A DNA stretch of 64,000 bases from Chitinophagaceae bacterium UBA1930 (GTDB lineage: Bacteria; Bacteroidota; Bacteroidia; Chitinophagales; Chitinophagaceae), in contig DDFK01000001.1 of NCBI GenBank assembly GCA_002337145.1, forward strand, positions 1,452,733-1,516,732, given 5' to 3'. Shown here one piece after another: positions 7,312 through 15,703 of this stretch. Numbering within the stretch: position 1 is the stretch's first letter; every line of letters starts with the position of its first letter. A program made the translations under genes and the position numbers. The notes below the pieces were generated by a model. It was not told where the DNA came from. It saw only the letters and a list, made by a program, of their open reading frames with translations, and searched no databases.

Positions 7312-9534
7312 TTATTTCATCAGTGCTTTTATTTTTTTCAGTTCGCCTTTGTTGATGTCATTATCCAGCGAGGCGGCTATTTCCACTTTTTCCCTTGTGG
7401 TTAAATGGAAGCTCAATGTGGCCCCGGCTTCTTTTTTTGATGCCGTGTACTGAAAACAAATACGGTGAAATTGTGTGCCATAAGTTTCGGACAGGAACTG
7501 TAATTGGTCGTGTTGGTAATAGTCCTGCAGTTTGTACCAATTGTTCTGCAGTAAAAAGGCAGGCATGGTAAACATGCTCATCAAACTCTTTCCTTCATAG
7601 GGCTTGTCCCAATCGCTCAATGTCCGGTCCCGTATCTGTATCACTACTATCTTACTGGTATTCTCTTTTAGCCAGTCCCTAAACACATCAATAAAACGCA
7701 GGGTGTTTTCCTGGCCAAAATTATCACGCAGGCCCGCATCCATTACATCAATAATAGGCTCGGTTGGCAGCCATACATTGGGCAGCACGTAGGGAAAAGT
7801 GGCATTCATTCGCAAAGCACTCAGTATGCCAATATTGGTTGACTGTTGTTTTGCAAAGAATGAATTGAAATCAAGTGCATCGGGATCAGCAACTGTTATT
7901 TTGTTGGTATCGGGCAATTGTCGCATTAAAAAACGTACAGGTTGTGTGCACATCACCATCTTTCTTCCATCCCTTGAAATAACCGAGTTGAAGAACATGG
8001 TTGGAATAAGGGCCTTGTCTTCTGCCAGTTTATAGTCAATCAATTTTTTATTCAGCAAGCCATGCGTATTGTCGCTTAGCTTTTGCTCAAAAGCATAGCC
8101 CCTGTCTTTTACATACTCATACTCATCTACTTTAAATTTCTGCACGGGGGCTATCACATCCCTCGAAACAAAAGAGGAGAATATGGGGTTCAATAAGTCC
8201 TTGGCAATATCATCCACATACTTTTTATCCTGCAGGTCAATATTGGCCCCTTGTATCTTTTGGTTATACAGTTCACGGAAGTAAGCAGCACCCAGCATTC
8301 CGCCGGAAGCTCCGTTTATAAAAAATGTTTGCCGCATCAAAGTGCCATGCATCAATGTATCCAAGTGCTGCAATACATTAAAGGTAAATGTTGCACTTCG
8401 TGTTCCGCCACCGCTGGTGTTAATGATGTACATAATCGGCTTGTCTTCTTTTTGCAAGGCTTTCCAATTATTCAGCCGTTGCAGAAAAAGCTTCTTGTCT
8501 GTTTCTATATTTTCCTGGCTTGCCAGTGCAAGTACGGCTTCCCTGTTATATTGTGGCCTCTCTTCTTTGTTCCAGTAATTCAGGCCGTATGCCTTGTTGC
8601 GTGGGTCGATGATGTTTTGTTGATAGAGATAGTTAAGACCCAAATAAATGACTACCAAAACAGGAATGCTCCATGTTCTTAAAAAAATGGAAAAGGCCCC
8701 AGCCACTGCAATAATCAATGCAAAAAAAACAGTGATGCTGGCAGCAGCGGGTATCTGGAACAGCCTTGTATCGTTGGTAAAGCCCAAACCAACCAAACAC
8801 ATAAACGCAATAAAAAAAGCCATGATGGCCGCAATATGGTGGTGCTTAAATATGCTGTCCAAAAAGTCCTGACTATAATGTCGTACATCCCTTGGCTTGC
8901 GTAGGCCTAACCTTGCACTTAGGAACCAGTCTATCCGCAGCTCATGTTTTTCTTTTGGTAATGGGTTCTTTTCAAAGGCTTCTACATAGTTGCTGTTGGC
9001 CGTTTTAATGATTGCCCCCATCCTGTAGTAAATGGTTTTATCGGCACCAAAAAAATAACCAAAGGCAATCAGTATTGCCAGAATGAATCCACCAAGAAAG
9101 CCGCCTACCAACAGGGCTATTTCCCCTGCACCTTTTAATTCTTTGGTGGAATCGTAAGCAATGGCTTCAAAAAAATAGAAGCCCAAAAAAATCAACGGGA
9201 TGATGGCATTGTTGATGCAGTACTTTAAAAAAGGCTGTGCCGTGGTTGCCAGAAATTTGATGTTTTTATTGTGCAGTATAAACGTGGTAATATTCCAGCT
9301 CATGATAAACACACCAACTGCCAGGCCAACAAAAGCCGTGCTTAGGGCATTTACCGCATTAAAGTATTCGGGTGCAAGAAACAATGAGTCCGCACCATAG
9401 TTTTTCATGAAGCCACCGCCAACAGTTGCAAACAGTATGTACCAAAAAATCAGGAATACCTGGTACCTGCGAAAATGCAGCAAGAACAATTGTATAGGCA
9501 GGCTATACCAAAAACCTATCAGGTATTTTTTCAT
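7312..9534 (-). CDS. Polytopic membrane protein with patatin-like phospholipase domain
   Basis: The 740-residue protein has two halves. The N-terminal 310 or so residues hold about seven or eight hydrophobic helices separated by short polar loops. The C-terminal half has patatin landmarks: an oxyanion-hole glycine run (TSGGGTRSA, about residue 375), the nucleophile motif GASGG (about 406-410) and the aspartate of the Ser-Asp dyad in DAGLRDNFG (about 598). Patatins are lipid acyl hydrolases. Fusion to so many membrane helices suggests a membrane-embedded lipase acting at the inner membrane. The dyad has DAG in place of the common DGG. Its 3' end abuts the convergent lipid-kinase stop. Confidence 0.85.
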   Translation of the reverse strand: MKKYLIGFWYSLPIQLFLLHFRRYQVFLIFWYILFATVGGGFMKNYGADSLFLAPEYFNAVNALSTAFVGLAVGVFIMSWNITTFILHNKNIKFLATTAQPFLKYCINNAIIPLIFLGFYFFEAIAYDSTKELKGAGEIALLVGGFLGGFILAILIAFGYFFGADKTIYYRMGAIIKTANSNYVEAFEKNPLPKEKHELRIDWFLSARLGLRKPRDVRHYSQDFLDSIFKHHHIAAIMAFFIAFMCLVGLGFTNDTRLFQIPAAASITVFFALIIAVAGAFSIFLRTWSIPVLVVIYLGLNYLYQQNIIDPRNKAYGLNYWNKEERPQYNREAVLALASQENIETDKKLFLQRLNNWKALQKEDKPIMYIINTSGGGTRSATFTFNVLQHLDTLMHGTLMRQTFFINGASGGMLGAAYFRELYNQKIQGANIDLQDKKYVDDIAKDLLNPIFSSFVSRDVIAPVQKFKVDEYEYVKDRGYAFEQKLSDNTHGLLNKKLIDYKLAEDKALIPTMFFNSVISRDGRKMVMCTQPVRFLMRQLPDTNKITVADPDALDFNSFFAKQQSTNIGILSALRMNATFPYVLPNVWLPTEPIIDVMDAGLRDNFGQENTLRFIDVFRDWLKENTSKIVVIQIRDRTLSDWDKPYEGKSLMSMFTMPAFLLQNNWYKLQDYYQHDQLQFLSETYGTQFHRICFQYTASKKEAGATLSFHLTTREKVEIAASLDNDINKGELKKIKALMK

Positions 9535-9596
9535 ATAAACAATCTATTGTCTTATGGTATTCAACATCATCTACGGCAACATGCCCGCCTGTATTA

Positions 9597-10304
9597 CTAT
9601 TGAGCTTCCTTTTTTTCCAAACGCTGCATAATATCGTTCATCATGTCAACCTGTATCTGTTGAATCTGCATCAAATGCTCCTGCTGGTTTATCAGCATGT
9701 AATCCACTTTTTCATGCAGCATCCTTATCTCCAGTTCGCTTTTCAAATTGATCATGTAATCGTTTTTCGCCCGTTCACGGTCCTTTTCTTCCTGCCTGTT
9801 CTGGCTCATCATTATCACGGGTGCCTGCAAAGCCGCAATGCAGGAGAGGATCAGGTTCAATAAAATAAACGGATAGGGATCAAAAGCCTTTGATATAAAC
9901 AATACCACGTTAATGGCCATCCACACAACAAGAAAGGTTACAAAGATGATGATAAACTTCCAGCTGCCGCCAAATGTTGCAACCCTGTCTGCCAATCGCT
10001 GTCCATAAGTAAACACTTCATCCCTGTCGTCATCCAGGTTTTCTGAAATGGTCTCGTTTTTTTTCAATGCGTCCAGCACTTTGTTTTCCATTTCAGTAAG
10101 GGCACCCATTTCGGTGGAGAGTGAGTGCTGTATGTATTGGTGTCTGTATTTGTTGAGCTCGCTGATAGAGATGCTTTTATCGCCCGAAAAATCCGGATAG
10201 TCTTTTTTTATTTCATCCAGTACACAGTCGCGTATGGATTTTGCCTTTATTTTTTCAGATAGCGGAAAGGATTGTTGGGAAATATCGCTGGTGAAGGTTT
10301 GCAT
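9597..10304 (-). CDS. DUF1003 domain-containing membrane protein
   Basis: 235 residues. The DUF1003 core is recognisable from about residue 100. It comprises an FGGSWKFI lead-in, two membrane helices (IIFVTFLVVWMAINVVLF and PFILLNLILSCIAALQAPVIM) and the trailing segment MMSQNRQEEKDRERAKNDY. That segment leads into a helical, probably coiled-coil tail containing KSELEIRMLHEKVD. The family's function is not established. The N-terminal 90 residues are polar and cytoplasmic by composition. It lies 62 bases upstream of the patatin-like gene on the same strand, so the two may be co-transcribed. Confidence 0.88.
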   Translation of the reverse strand: MQTFTSDISQQSFPLSEKIKAKSIRDCVLDEIKKDYPDFSGDKSISISELNKYRHQYIQHSLSTEMGALTEMENKVLDALKKNETISENLDDDRDEVFTYGQRLADRVATFGGSWKFIIIFVTFLVVWMAINVVLFISKAFDPYPFILLNLILSCIAALQAPVIMMSQNRQEEKDRERAKNDYMINLKSELEIRMLHEKVDYMLINQQEHLMQIQQIQVDMMNDIMQRLEKKEAQ

Positions 10305-10529
10305 AGTTTAAATTATCAAGAAAGGTAACTAAAACAACAGTGTTATGGGATAATTAACGAAAGTTATGGTTTAATTTTCCCTGCTTCGCAGATTAGCTAC
10401 TGAAGAATCCTTTTAATCAAATAAGAGTGGATAAGAGAAAAAGATGGTGACCCTTACCCACTCTTTTTCTTTAAGCTCTTAGTAAAAAATAGGAACTGGC
10501 CAACATCTTTTATAGCATAGCAGTATCAA

Positions 10530-11435
10530 TTATTTCAATTTCAACCTAAATGAAAACAGGCTAATGGCCAATACAGATGTTGCCAGTAAATGCATGGGCT
10601 GTACAATAGCAGGTATGTTTGCATACATCATGGTTATGCCCAATAAAATCAATACTGCTACCAGCCCTACATTGATAAATGCATGTTGCTGTAACTGTTT
10701 TTTCTGGTACGATAAAAAAGCAATCAGGGCCAAGCATGCTGCTACCACCCAACTGAAACTACGGTGTACTTTAAACCAGATATTGAGCCTGGGGATCCAT
10801 AACTCACGTTGGGTATAGTTTAGCTGTTTGGATATCTCATCTATCTGTTCCCTTACATCGGTACCAAATGCAATCTGTACAACCAGTAACAACAGGGCCA
10901 CAATGGAAAGGAATTTGAGCAGCCTGTTTTCTACTTTTAGCTTGCCCTGCAACTTGTGCAGAATGTAAACAGGTATTGCGGCAATAAACAGTGCCACCAC
11001 CATGTGTGTCGTAATTTTTACAACAGCAAGGTTTGCATCCACCACTTTTTTGCCCAACCATCCTTGGAAACCGGTAAGCAGCAGCAGCACAAATGACCAC
11101 CAGAATATGGAACGGTTTGTTTTAAAAAACTTCCTGTAGCTCCAAAATACATGAATGATGATCCATAGCCCCAACACGGCACCCAATAGGCGGTTAATAT
11201 ACTCTATCCAAGTATGGTAAGCATTGAATGTATGGTCAATATCCTGTTGTTTTAAATACTTTTCATAATCTGCCGGCAATTGGCTGGCATTTGTTGGGGG
11301 CACCCAGTTGCCAAAACATTTGGGCCAGTCGGGGCAGCCCATTCCACTCTGCGTCATGCGTACCACGCCACCGGCAATAATCACGAGAAAGACCCAGACC
11401 AATAAAAATTTTGTATAGTTGATGTAAGATTTCAT
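10530..11435 (-). CDS. ctaA: Heme A synthase, COX15/CtaA family
   Basis: Oxidises the C8 methyl group of heme O to give heme A for cytochrome oxidase, acting in the inner membrane. Eight hydrophobic helices can be traced. The four heme-ligand histidines fall in HTWIEYINRLLG, TTHMVVALF, VHRSFSW and QPMHLLATS. The E-x3-R motif of the family is in IEYINR. I start at the ATG at 11435 (MKSYINYTKFLLVWV), which puts the first helix right at the N-terminus; upstream in-frame starts at 11444 and 11492 would add residues not expected for the family. In Bacteroidota, ctaA often lies near ctaB and cox genes, but no oxidase gene is nearby here. Confidence 0.93.
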   Translation of the reverse strand: MKSYINYTKFLLVWVFLVIIAGGVVRMTQSGMGCPDWPKCFGNWVPPTNASQLPADYEKYLKQQDIDHTFNAYHTWIEYINRLLGAVLGLWIIIHVFWSYRKFFKTNRSIFWWSFVLLLLTGFQGWLGKKVVDANLAVVKITTHMVVALFIAAIPVYILHKLQGKLKVENRLLKFLSIVALLLLVVQIAFGTDVREQIDEISKQLNYTQRELWIPRLNIWFKVHRSFSWVVAACLALIAFLSYQKKQLQQHAFINVGLVAVLILLGITMMYANIPAIVQPMHLLATSVLAISLFSFRLKLK

Positions 11436-11477
11436 TGGTGACATTTTAAGTACGTGCAACAAATACATTGTTAGCTG

Positions 11478-11485
11478 CAAAGGTA
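11478..11485 (-). promoter_or_regulatory. -7 promoter box of ctaA
   Basis: TACCTTTG on the minus strand fits TAnnTTTG. It lies 43 bases upstream of the chosen ATG at 11435 and inside the longer reading frame that starts at 11492, which supports the shorter protein. Confidence 0.5.
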
Positions 11486-11607
11486 AATACAAGTATTGTT
11501 TAAGTTTAAAAATTGTAGGGTCGGTTATACAGTAGGCTTTTGGAACAGTGATATACTTTGGCTACCGAAGAATTGGTATTTGCCAAATGAATTTGAATAT
11601 TTGCTGT

Positions 11608-12204
11608 ATGCTGCAAACATTTTATCAAACGGAATTGCTGGAAGCCGGCTGCGACGAAGCAGGGCGTGGCTGCTATGCAGGACCCGTGTTTGCAGCCGCC
11701 GTTATGTTGCCGCCAGGTTTTCATCATCCATTGCTGAACGATAGCAAGCAGGTTAAAGAAAAGGACCGGAACGAACTGCGTAGGTTTATTGAACAGAACG
11801 CCTTGCATTGTGCAGTGGCTATGGTTGACAATAATGAGATTGATACCATCAATATTTTAAAAGCCAGTTTTAAGGCCATGCACCTGGCATTGGACAAACT
11901 AAAAAAGAAACCACAGTTGTTATTGATAGACGGCAACCGTTTTGTTCCCTATAAAAAGATTCCGCACCATTGCATTGTGCAGGGCGATGGCAAATATGCA
12001 AGTATTGCCGCAGCAAGCATATTGGCCAAGACTTATAGGGATGAATACATGCAGCAGTTGCACCATGAGTTCCCCGTTTATGAATGGCAGCAGAATAAAG
12101 GTTATGGCACGCTGACACACAGAAAGGCAATAGCAGCATTTGGTTTGTGCAAGTACCATAGAAAAAGTTTTAATATTGTTCCCAAGCAGATTGCCTTATT
12201 CTAA
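11608..12204 (+). CDS. rnhB: Ribonuclease HII
   Basis: Endonuclease that nicks RNA in RNA-DNA hybrids and removes misincorporated ribonucleotides. The family motif GCDEAGRG is at residues 14-21, providing the first metal-binding Asp and Glu. Further acidic positions are visible in DSKQVKEKDR, LLIDGNRF and QGDGKYASIAAASILAKTYRD. The ATG at 11608 gives 198 residues, matching the usual length with the active-site motif near the N-terminus. The frame is open upstream to 11548 but adds an implausible cysteine-rich lead. A glycosyltransferase-like gene starts 20 bases after its stop. Confidence 0.96.
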   Translation: MLQTFYQTELLEAGCDEAGRGCYAGPVFAAAVMLPPGFHHPLLNDSKQVKEKDRNELRRFIEQNALHCAVAMVDNNEIDTINILKASFKAMHLALDKLKKKPQLLLIDGNRFVPYKKIPHHCIVQGDGKYASIAAASILAKTYRDEYMQQLHHEFPVYEWQQNKGYGTLTHRKAIAAFGLCKYHRKSFNIVPKQIALF

Positions 12205-12223
12205 ACCAATTTCAACTACCAAG

Positions 12224-13324
12224 ATGCAGCCTATAAAATGTACGGCATACTTCTATTCCAACTCTATGCATCTTGAACAGGTATATACCGGCCTTGCGAG
12301 CTTAGTGATGCAGCAGGAAATAGCAGTGGAACTGAAAGCCAATAACCATCCATTGCAGAATGCATTCATGAGTGGCCTGGGCGAATCTGTATTGAAGCTG
12401 CGTATTGAGCATGGCCCTATGTTGCTGTTTGACACACACGATAACTTTACCTTGTTTAAACATCCGGACCTATTGGATGATGTGGACTATTATTTTAAAA
12501 GGAGCTACCGTCTAAGTGGTTATGAAGATGCCATGGAAATGAGGGGCAGAAAAATTAAAGTATTGCCTTTGGGTTTCAATTACTCGGTATATGGGCCCAA
12601 TAACTTTTTGCTGAAGCGGGCTATGTTGCAACAGGGTTTACAAAGAAAAATTGAATGGTTCAGCAGGGGCAACCGTTTTATTGCACAACTACTGAAACTG
12701 AATACTTCTATTGCTTATGCCGATGAACGGTATATGCACCAATTGCCATCAACAAAACCGCCAAGGATTTTATTGATGACAAGACTATGGAGTACCGATA
12801 GCAATATTAGCGAGGAGAAAAAAGAAAAGCGGCTCGACCTGAACAATAAACGCATAGCAGCAATCAGGATACTGAAAAAGAATTTTGCCAACCATTTTAC
12901 CGGAGGTTTGTTCGTGGATGCTTTCAGCCAAAAAACTGCCAGCGATATCCTCTTAAGCAGCAATCAACTGGCCAGCAAAAAACAGTACCTACAACAATTG
13001 GGCAAGTGCAGCATCGGGGTAACCATCAATGGCCGTTTTGCTGCAGGCTGGACGTTTGGCGAGAACATCGCTTTTTCAAATGCATTGGTGGCAGATGGTT
13101 TGAGCGTACAGGTTCCAGGTAGTTTCGAGCACACCAAGAATTTTATGGACGTTAACAATGCAGCAGGTTGCCTGGAAGCTTGCGGGCAACTTTTTACAGA
13201 CCAGCAGCTTAGGGAGCAAATGCAACTAAACAATCTGAATTATTACAAACAGTACCTGAAACCAAATATGCTGGTACGCAATGCCATTGCTACTGCCCTA
13301 AAGGATTATGATAGCAAACGGTAG
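12224..13324 (+). CDS. Probable glycosyltransferase-like protein
   Basis: 366 residues, not confidently placed in a family. The N-terminal half has an LFDTHDNFTLFK segment and a statement-like region KVLPLGFNYSVYG. The C-terminal half has a Rossmann-like alternation with GKCSIGVTINGRFAAGWTFGENIAFSNALVAD. That stretch resembles the donor-site part of GT-B glycosyltransferases, where a glycine-rich loop is followed by an EN/EA-type acidic position. No signal peptide or membrane helix is visible, so it is probably cytoplasmic. The ATG at 12224 is chosen because the longer frame from 12140 overlaps rnhB. Glycan substrate and pathway are unknown; no other sugar gene is adjacent. Confidence 0.6.
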   Translation: MQPIKCTAYFYSNSMHLEQVYTGLASLVMQQEIAVELKANNHPLQNAFMSGLGESVLKLRIEHGPMLLFDTHDNFTLFKHPDLLDDVDYYFKRSYRLSGYEDAMEMRGRKIKVLPLGFNYSVYGPNNFLLKRAMLQQGLQRKIEWFSRGNRFIAQLLKLNTSIAYADERYMHQLPSTKPPRILLMTRLWSTDSNISEEKKEKRLDLNNKRIAAIRILKKNFANHFTGGLFVDAFSQKTASDILLSSNQLASKKQYLQQLGKCSIGVTINGRFAAGWTFGENIAFSNALVADGLSVQVPGSFEHTKNFMDVNNAAGCLEACGQLFTDQQLREQMQLNNLNYYKQYLKPNMLVRNAIATALKDYDSKR

Positions 13325-13325
13325 C

Positions 13326-14150
13326 TTATCTTTTCTTTTTTATCAACCTAAAAGGATCAATACCAATACCGGCATATACATAGCTCCAACGGTGCGATTC
13401 CCTTGCATTGTTAAAGGAAAGACCACCGCCACCATTTAACGACAACCATTCAACATGGGGCAGTTTTATTTGAACATTCAACGAGGGTTCGAACACAAAA
13501 GCATTAGCCTTTTGCAATTTGTCCAACTTATAGTACTCCAGTTCCCCAGGCAAATAATCTGTACGGATAGATCCGTACTGTAGAAGCGACATTTTGGATA
13601 CTAGCGAAACATTAAAATATTTTTCCCTGAAACTAAAAGAAGGCTGCAGGAAAAATTTATGGGTGTTTGCATAGAGAGTCCTAGTTGCAGACAGGCTGTT
13701 GCTGGTTACCTTATCCACAATATTAAAACTGCCAAAACCATAACCACCATACACACTAAACAAACAGTCCTTTTTATCACCTAAGAACCAGAAGCCGCCA
13801 ACTGCTAACTCTGTTCCATATCTTTTATACAATGTATTCGTGCTGTCAAAATAGGAGCGGCCATCGTATGTGCCGTTGTTGTCTTTCTCTGTTTTATAAG
13901 TATAGCTATAGGTTGCTGCAATATGATTGGTTATTGCATAAGCTGCCTGAACATTAAAGCCGTTGGCATAATGATTAGGCGAGGGGAAGAAGGGCTTATT
14001 GGTTAAAAAGCTTGCAGCGATATTGCTTTGTCCCTTTTCCGTAAATACAGGATTGTTTACAGGCTCGGGAGCATACGTGTACCTATACGTATTACAGGAT
14101 GACAGCAATAGGATTGCGATAAGCAGCAGGGTTGATGTTTTGTTTTTCAC
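13326..14150 (-). CDS. Outer-membrane lipoprotein with beta-barrel-like repeats
   Basis: No named family. A GTG start at 14150 gives a textbook lipoprotein signal: basic n-region VKNKTS, hydrophobic LLLIAILLL, lipobox LSSC. An ATG at 14198 would add 16 residues in front and remains possible. The mature protein is full of alternating aromatic/polar strands (AATYSYTYKTE, FSVYGGYGFGSF, FLQPSFSFREKYFNVSLV, SLNGGGGLSFNN), consistent with a small barrel or beta-sandwich on the outer membrane. It converges on the glycosyltransferase-like gene with a one-base gap and has no obvious partner. Confidence 0.65.
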   Translation of the reverse strand: MKNKTSTLLLIAILLLSSCNTYRYTYAPEPVNNPVFTEKGQSNIAASFLTNKPFFPSPNHYANGFNVQAAYAITNHIAATYSYTYKTEKDNNGTYDGRSYFDSTNTLYKRYGTELAVGGFWFLGDKKDCLFSVYGGYGFGSFNIVDKVTSNSLSATRTLYANTHKFFLQPSFSFREKYFNVSLVSKMSLLQYGSIRTDYLPGELEYYKLDKLQKANAFVFEPSLNVQIKLPHVEWLSLNGGGGLSFNNARESHRWSYVYAGIGIDPFRLIKKKR

Positions 14151-14251
14151 AAAGGGAAAAGACAGAACGTTATTTGCCGTTGCTGCACATGCAGACATTT
14201 ATTACGCAAGTATGACAATGACATTGTGGATTTACACAGAATGGTTGACTG

Positions 14252-14503
14252 CTATGGATTTGGTGCAAGTTGATTCTTATAATCCTTTTTGTTTTTGTTT
14301 CCCAATACTTCGTTTCCATCTTTGAAAAGAAGGTTTATATAATTGCCTTCTGCCCTTAAGTATATTATATCTTTTTTATAAACAGGCTGCTTTCGTTTAC
14401 AGCCATTTCTCCAAAAAAGCAATGGTTGAAAGCTGCGGCGGCCCTGCATTTCAATATCAACGAAGATTGCATTAGGCTGAAATTTTTTAATGGCTAACAC
14501 GTA
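14252..14503 (-). pseudogene. Decayed LytTR-family response regulator remnant
   Basis: The minus strand still encodes two recognisable pieces of a LytTR response regulator in one frame. At about 14441-14497 is a receiver-domain piece, AIKKFQPNAIFVDIEMQG, which includes the phosphoacceptor aspartate context. At about 14291-14383 is a LytTR DNA-binding piece, VYKKDIIYLRAEGNYINLLF. The second half of the receiver and the linker (normally 80-100 residues) are missing, and the frame ends soon after the LytTR fragment. There is no intact N-terminus; upstream the frame runs into the GyrI-like gene on the other strand. I therefore read it as a deletion-derived pseudogene. No cognate histidine kinase is adjacent. 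Confidence 0.65.
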
Positions 14504-14512
14504 GATTTGACC

Positions 14513-14971
14513 ATGCAAACAACACAAATAGGGCAACTGGCTATTATAGGCATTGCCATAAGAACAACAAATGAAAACGGGCAGTCGGCAGTTGATATAC
14601 CTCAACTATGGGACAGATTTTTTCTGGAAAACATTCTTGCTGCCATTCCCAATAAAATCAGTGATAAGCTTTATTGCATTTATACAGATTATGAAAAAGA
14701 CCATACCAAACCTTATACAACCATACTAGGTTGCAGTGTGGCCAATTTAGATGCAGTACCAGCAGGGCTTACGGGCAAGTTGATTGATGGCGGCAGTTAT
14801 GGCCAATTTATTGCTACTGGTAAGATACCCGAAGGCATCGTTTTGAATGAATGGATAAAAATCTGGAACAGCAATGTTGACAGGGCCTATACGGCAGATT
14901 TTGAAGTGTACGACGAAAGGGCACAAGATCCCAACGATGCTGTTGTTGATATTTTCATAGCCTTAAAATAG
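14513..14971 (+). CDS. GyrI-like / AraC effector-binding domain protein
   Basis: The 152-residue protein looks like a stand-alone effector-binding domain of the GyrI/AraC type. It begins with a beta-strand (LAIIGIAIRTTN), has a conserved WDRFF helix, then LYCIYTDYEKDHTKPYTTILGCSV. It ends with GSYGQFIATG and EVYDERAQDPNDAVVDIFIAL, the D-x-E-x-Y style acidic end found in the family. Such domains bind small hydrophobic or cationic ligands; here there is no attached DNA-binding domain. ATG 14513 is used; a TTG two codons earlier is possible. The 5' end overlaps nothing functional, only the LytTR remnant's flank. Confidence 0.75.
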   Translation: MQTTQIGQLAIIGIAIRTTNENGQSAVDIPQLWDRFFLENILAAIPNKISDKLYCIYTDYEKDHTKPYTTILGCSVANLDAVPAGLTGKLIDGGSYGQFIATGKIPEGIVLNEWIKIWNSNVDRAYTADFEVYDERAQDPNDAVVDIFIALK

Positions 14972-14998
14972 CAGGCATAAGAAGACTTATGATTCTAT

Positions 14999-15607
14999 TT
15001 AATCATTCCACTCGCCCAACCCCTGCCTAATCACTGTATAAGGCTCATTGGTACAGTCTACAACAGTGGATGGCACCATACCGCCAATGCCACCATCAAT
15101 CACAATATCCACCAGCTTTTCAAAGTTTTCAAACATCAGTTCCGGGTCAGTATATTCCTCTACCATTTCTCCCGGCAGGGATGCCGATAAAATGGGGTGG
15201 CCCAGTTCCTGTACAATGGTTCGGGCAATATTGTTATCGGGCACACGTAAGCCAATGGTGCTTTTTTTACTGTGCAATATTTTGGGCACTTCTTTGCTTG
15301 CCGGCAGTATGAATGTATAGGGGCCCGGCAGGTAGTTCTTCAACAGCCGGTACAAAGGTGTGGAAATAGGTTTGGTGTACTGGCTCATATCGCTAAGGTC
15401 GTAGCATATAAAACTTAGCTGGGCCTTTGCGGGGTCCACGTTTTTGATGCGTGCAATACGTTCAACAGCCTTATGCTGAAAAATGTCGCAGCCCAAGCCA
15501 TAAATGGTATCGGTGGGGTAAATAATCACCCCGCCATCCAACAGGCATTCAACAACTGTTTTAATATGGCGTGCATTGGGATTATCCGGGTGTATGTGCA
15601 GTAACAT
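14999..15607 (-). CDS. Sua5/YciO/YrdC family protein (threonylcarbamoyl-AMP synthase-like)
   Basis: The YrdC-like fold is recognisable from YPTDTIYGLGCDIF (residues about 30-43), LPGPYTFILPAS, TIGLRVPDN and HPILSASLPG. Family members with full activity make threonylcarbamoyl-AMP for the tRNA t6A modification. At 202 residues with IKNVDPAKAQLSF in place of the K-R-P-x-x-x-P-L motif of TsaC/Sua5, this copy is nearer to the YciO subgroup, whose in vivo role is less certain. No other t6A gene (tsaB, tsaD, tsaE) is close, so a second, canonical Sua5 elsewhere would not be surprising. Confidence 0.88.
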   Translation of the reverse strand: MLLHIHPDNPNARHIKTVVECLLDGGVIIYPTDTIYGLGCDIFQHKAVERIARIKNVDPAKAQLSFICYDLSDMSQYTKPISTPLYRLLKNYLPGPYTFILPASKEVPKILHSKKSTIGLRVPDNNIARTIVQELGHPILSASLPGEMVEEYTDPELMFENFEKLVDIVIDGGIGGMVPSTVVDCTNEPYTVIRQGLGEWND

Positions 15608-15678
15608 AGATGCAAATTAAGTATTTAAGTAAGATGTTAAAGACATGCTCCATACTTCAACTATTAAGCCATGTAACC

Positions 15679-15686
15679 TACATTTG
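15679..15686 (+). promoter_or_regulatory. -7 promoter box of the cupin gene
   Basis: TACATTTG matches TAnnTTTG and ends 17 bases before the ATG at 15704. No clear -33 TTTG is present at the expected distance. Confidence 0.45.
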
Positions 15687-15703
15687 CAATCAAATTTTTT
15701 GCT

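Noticed and set aside
10423..10470. Possible hairpin in the gap between ctaA and the DUF1003 gene as a terminator
   Set aside because: The pairing (AGAAAAAGA with TCTTTTTCT, or AAGAGTGG with CCACTCTT) is weak, mutually exclusive and has long loops. The gap of 225 bases shows no other clear feature.
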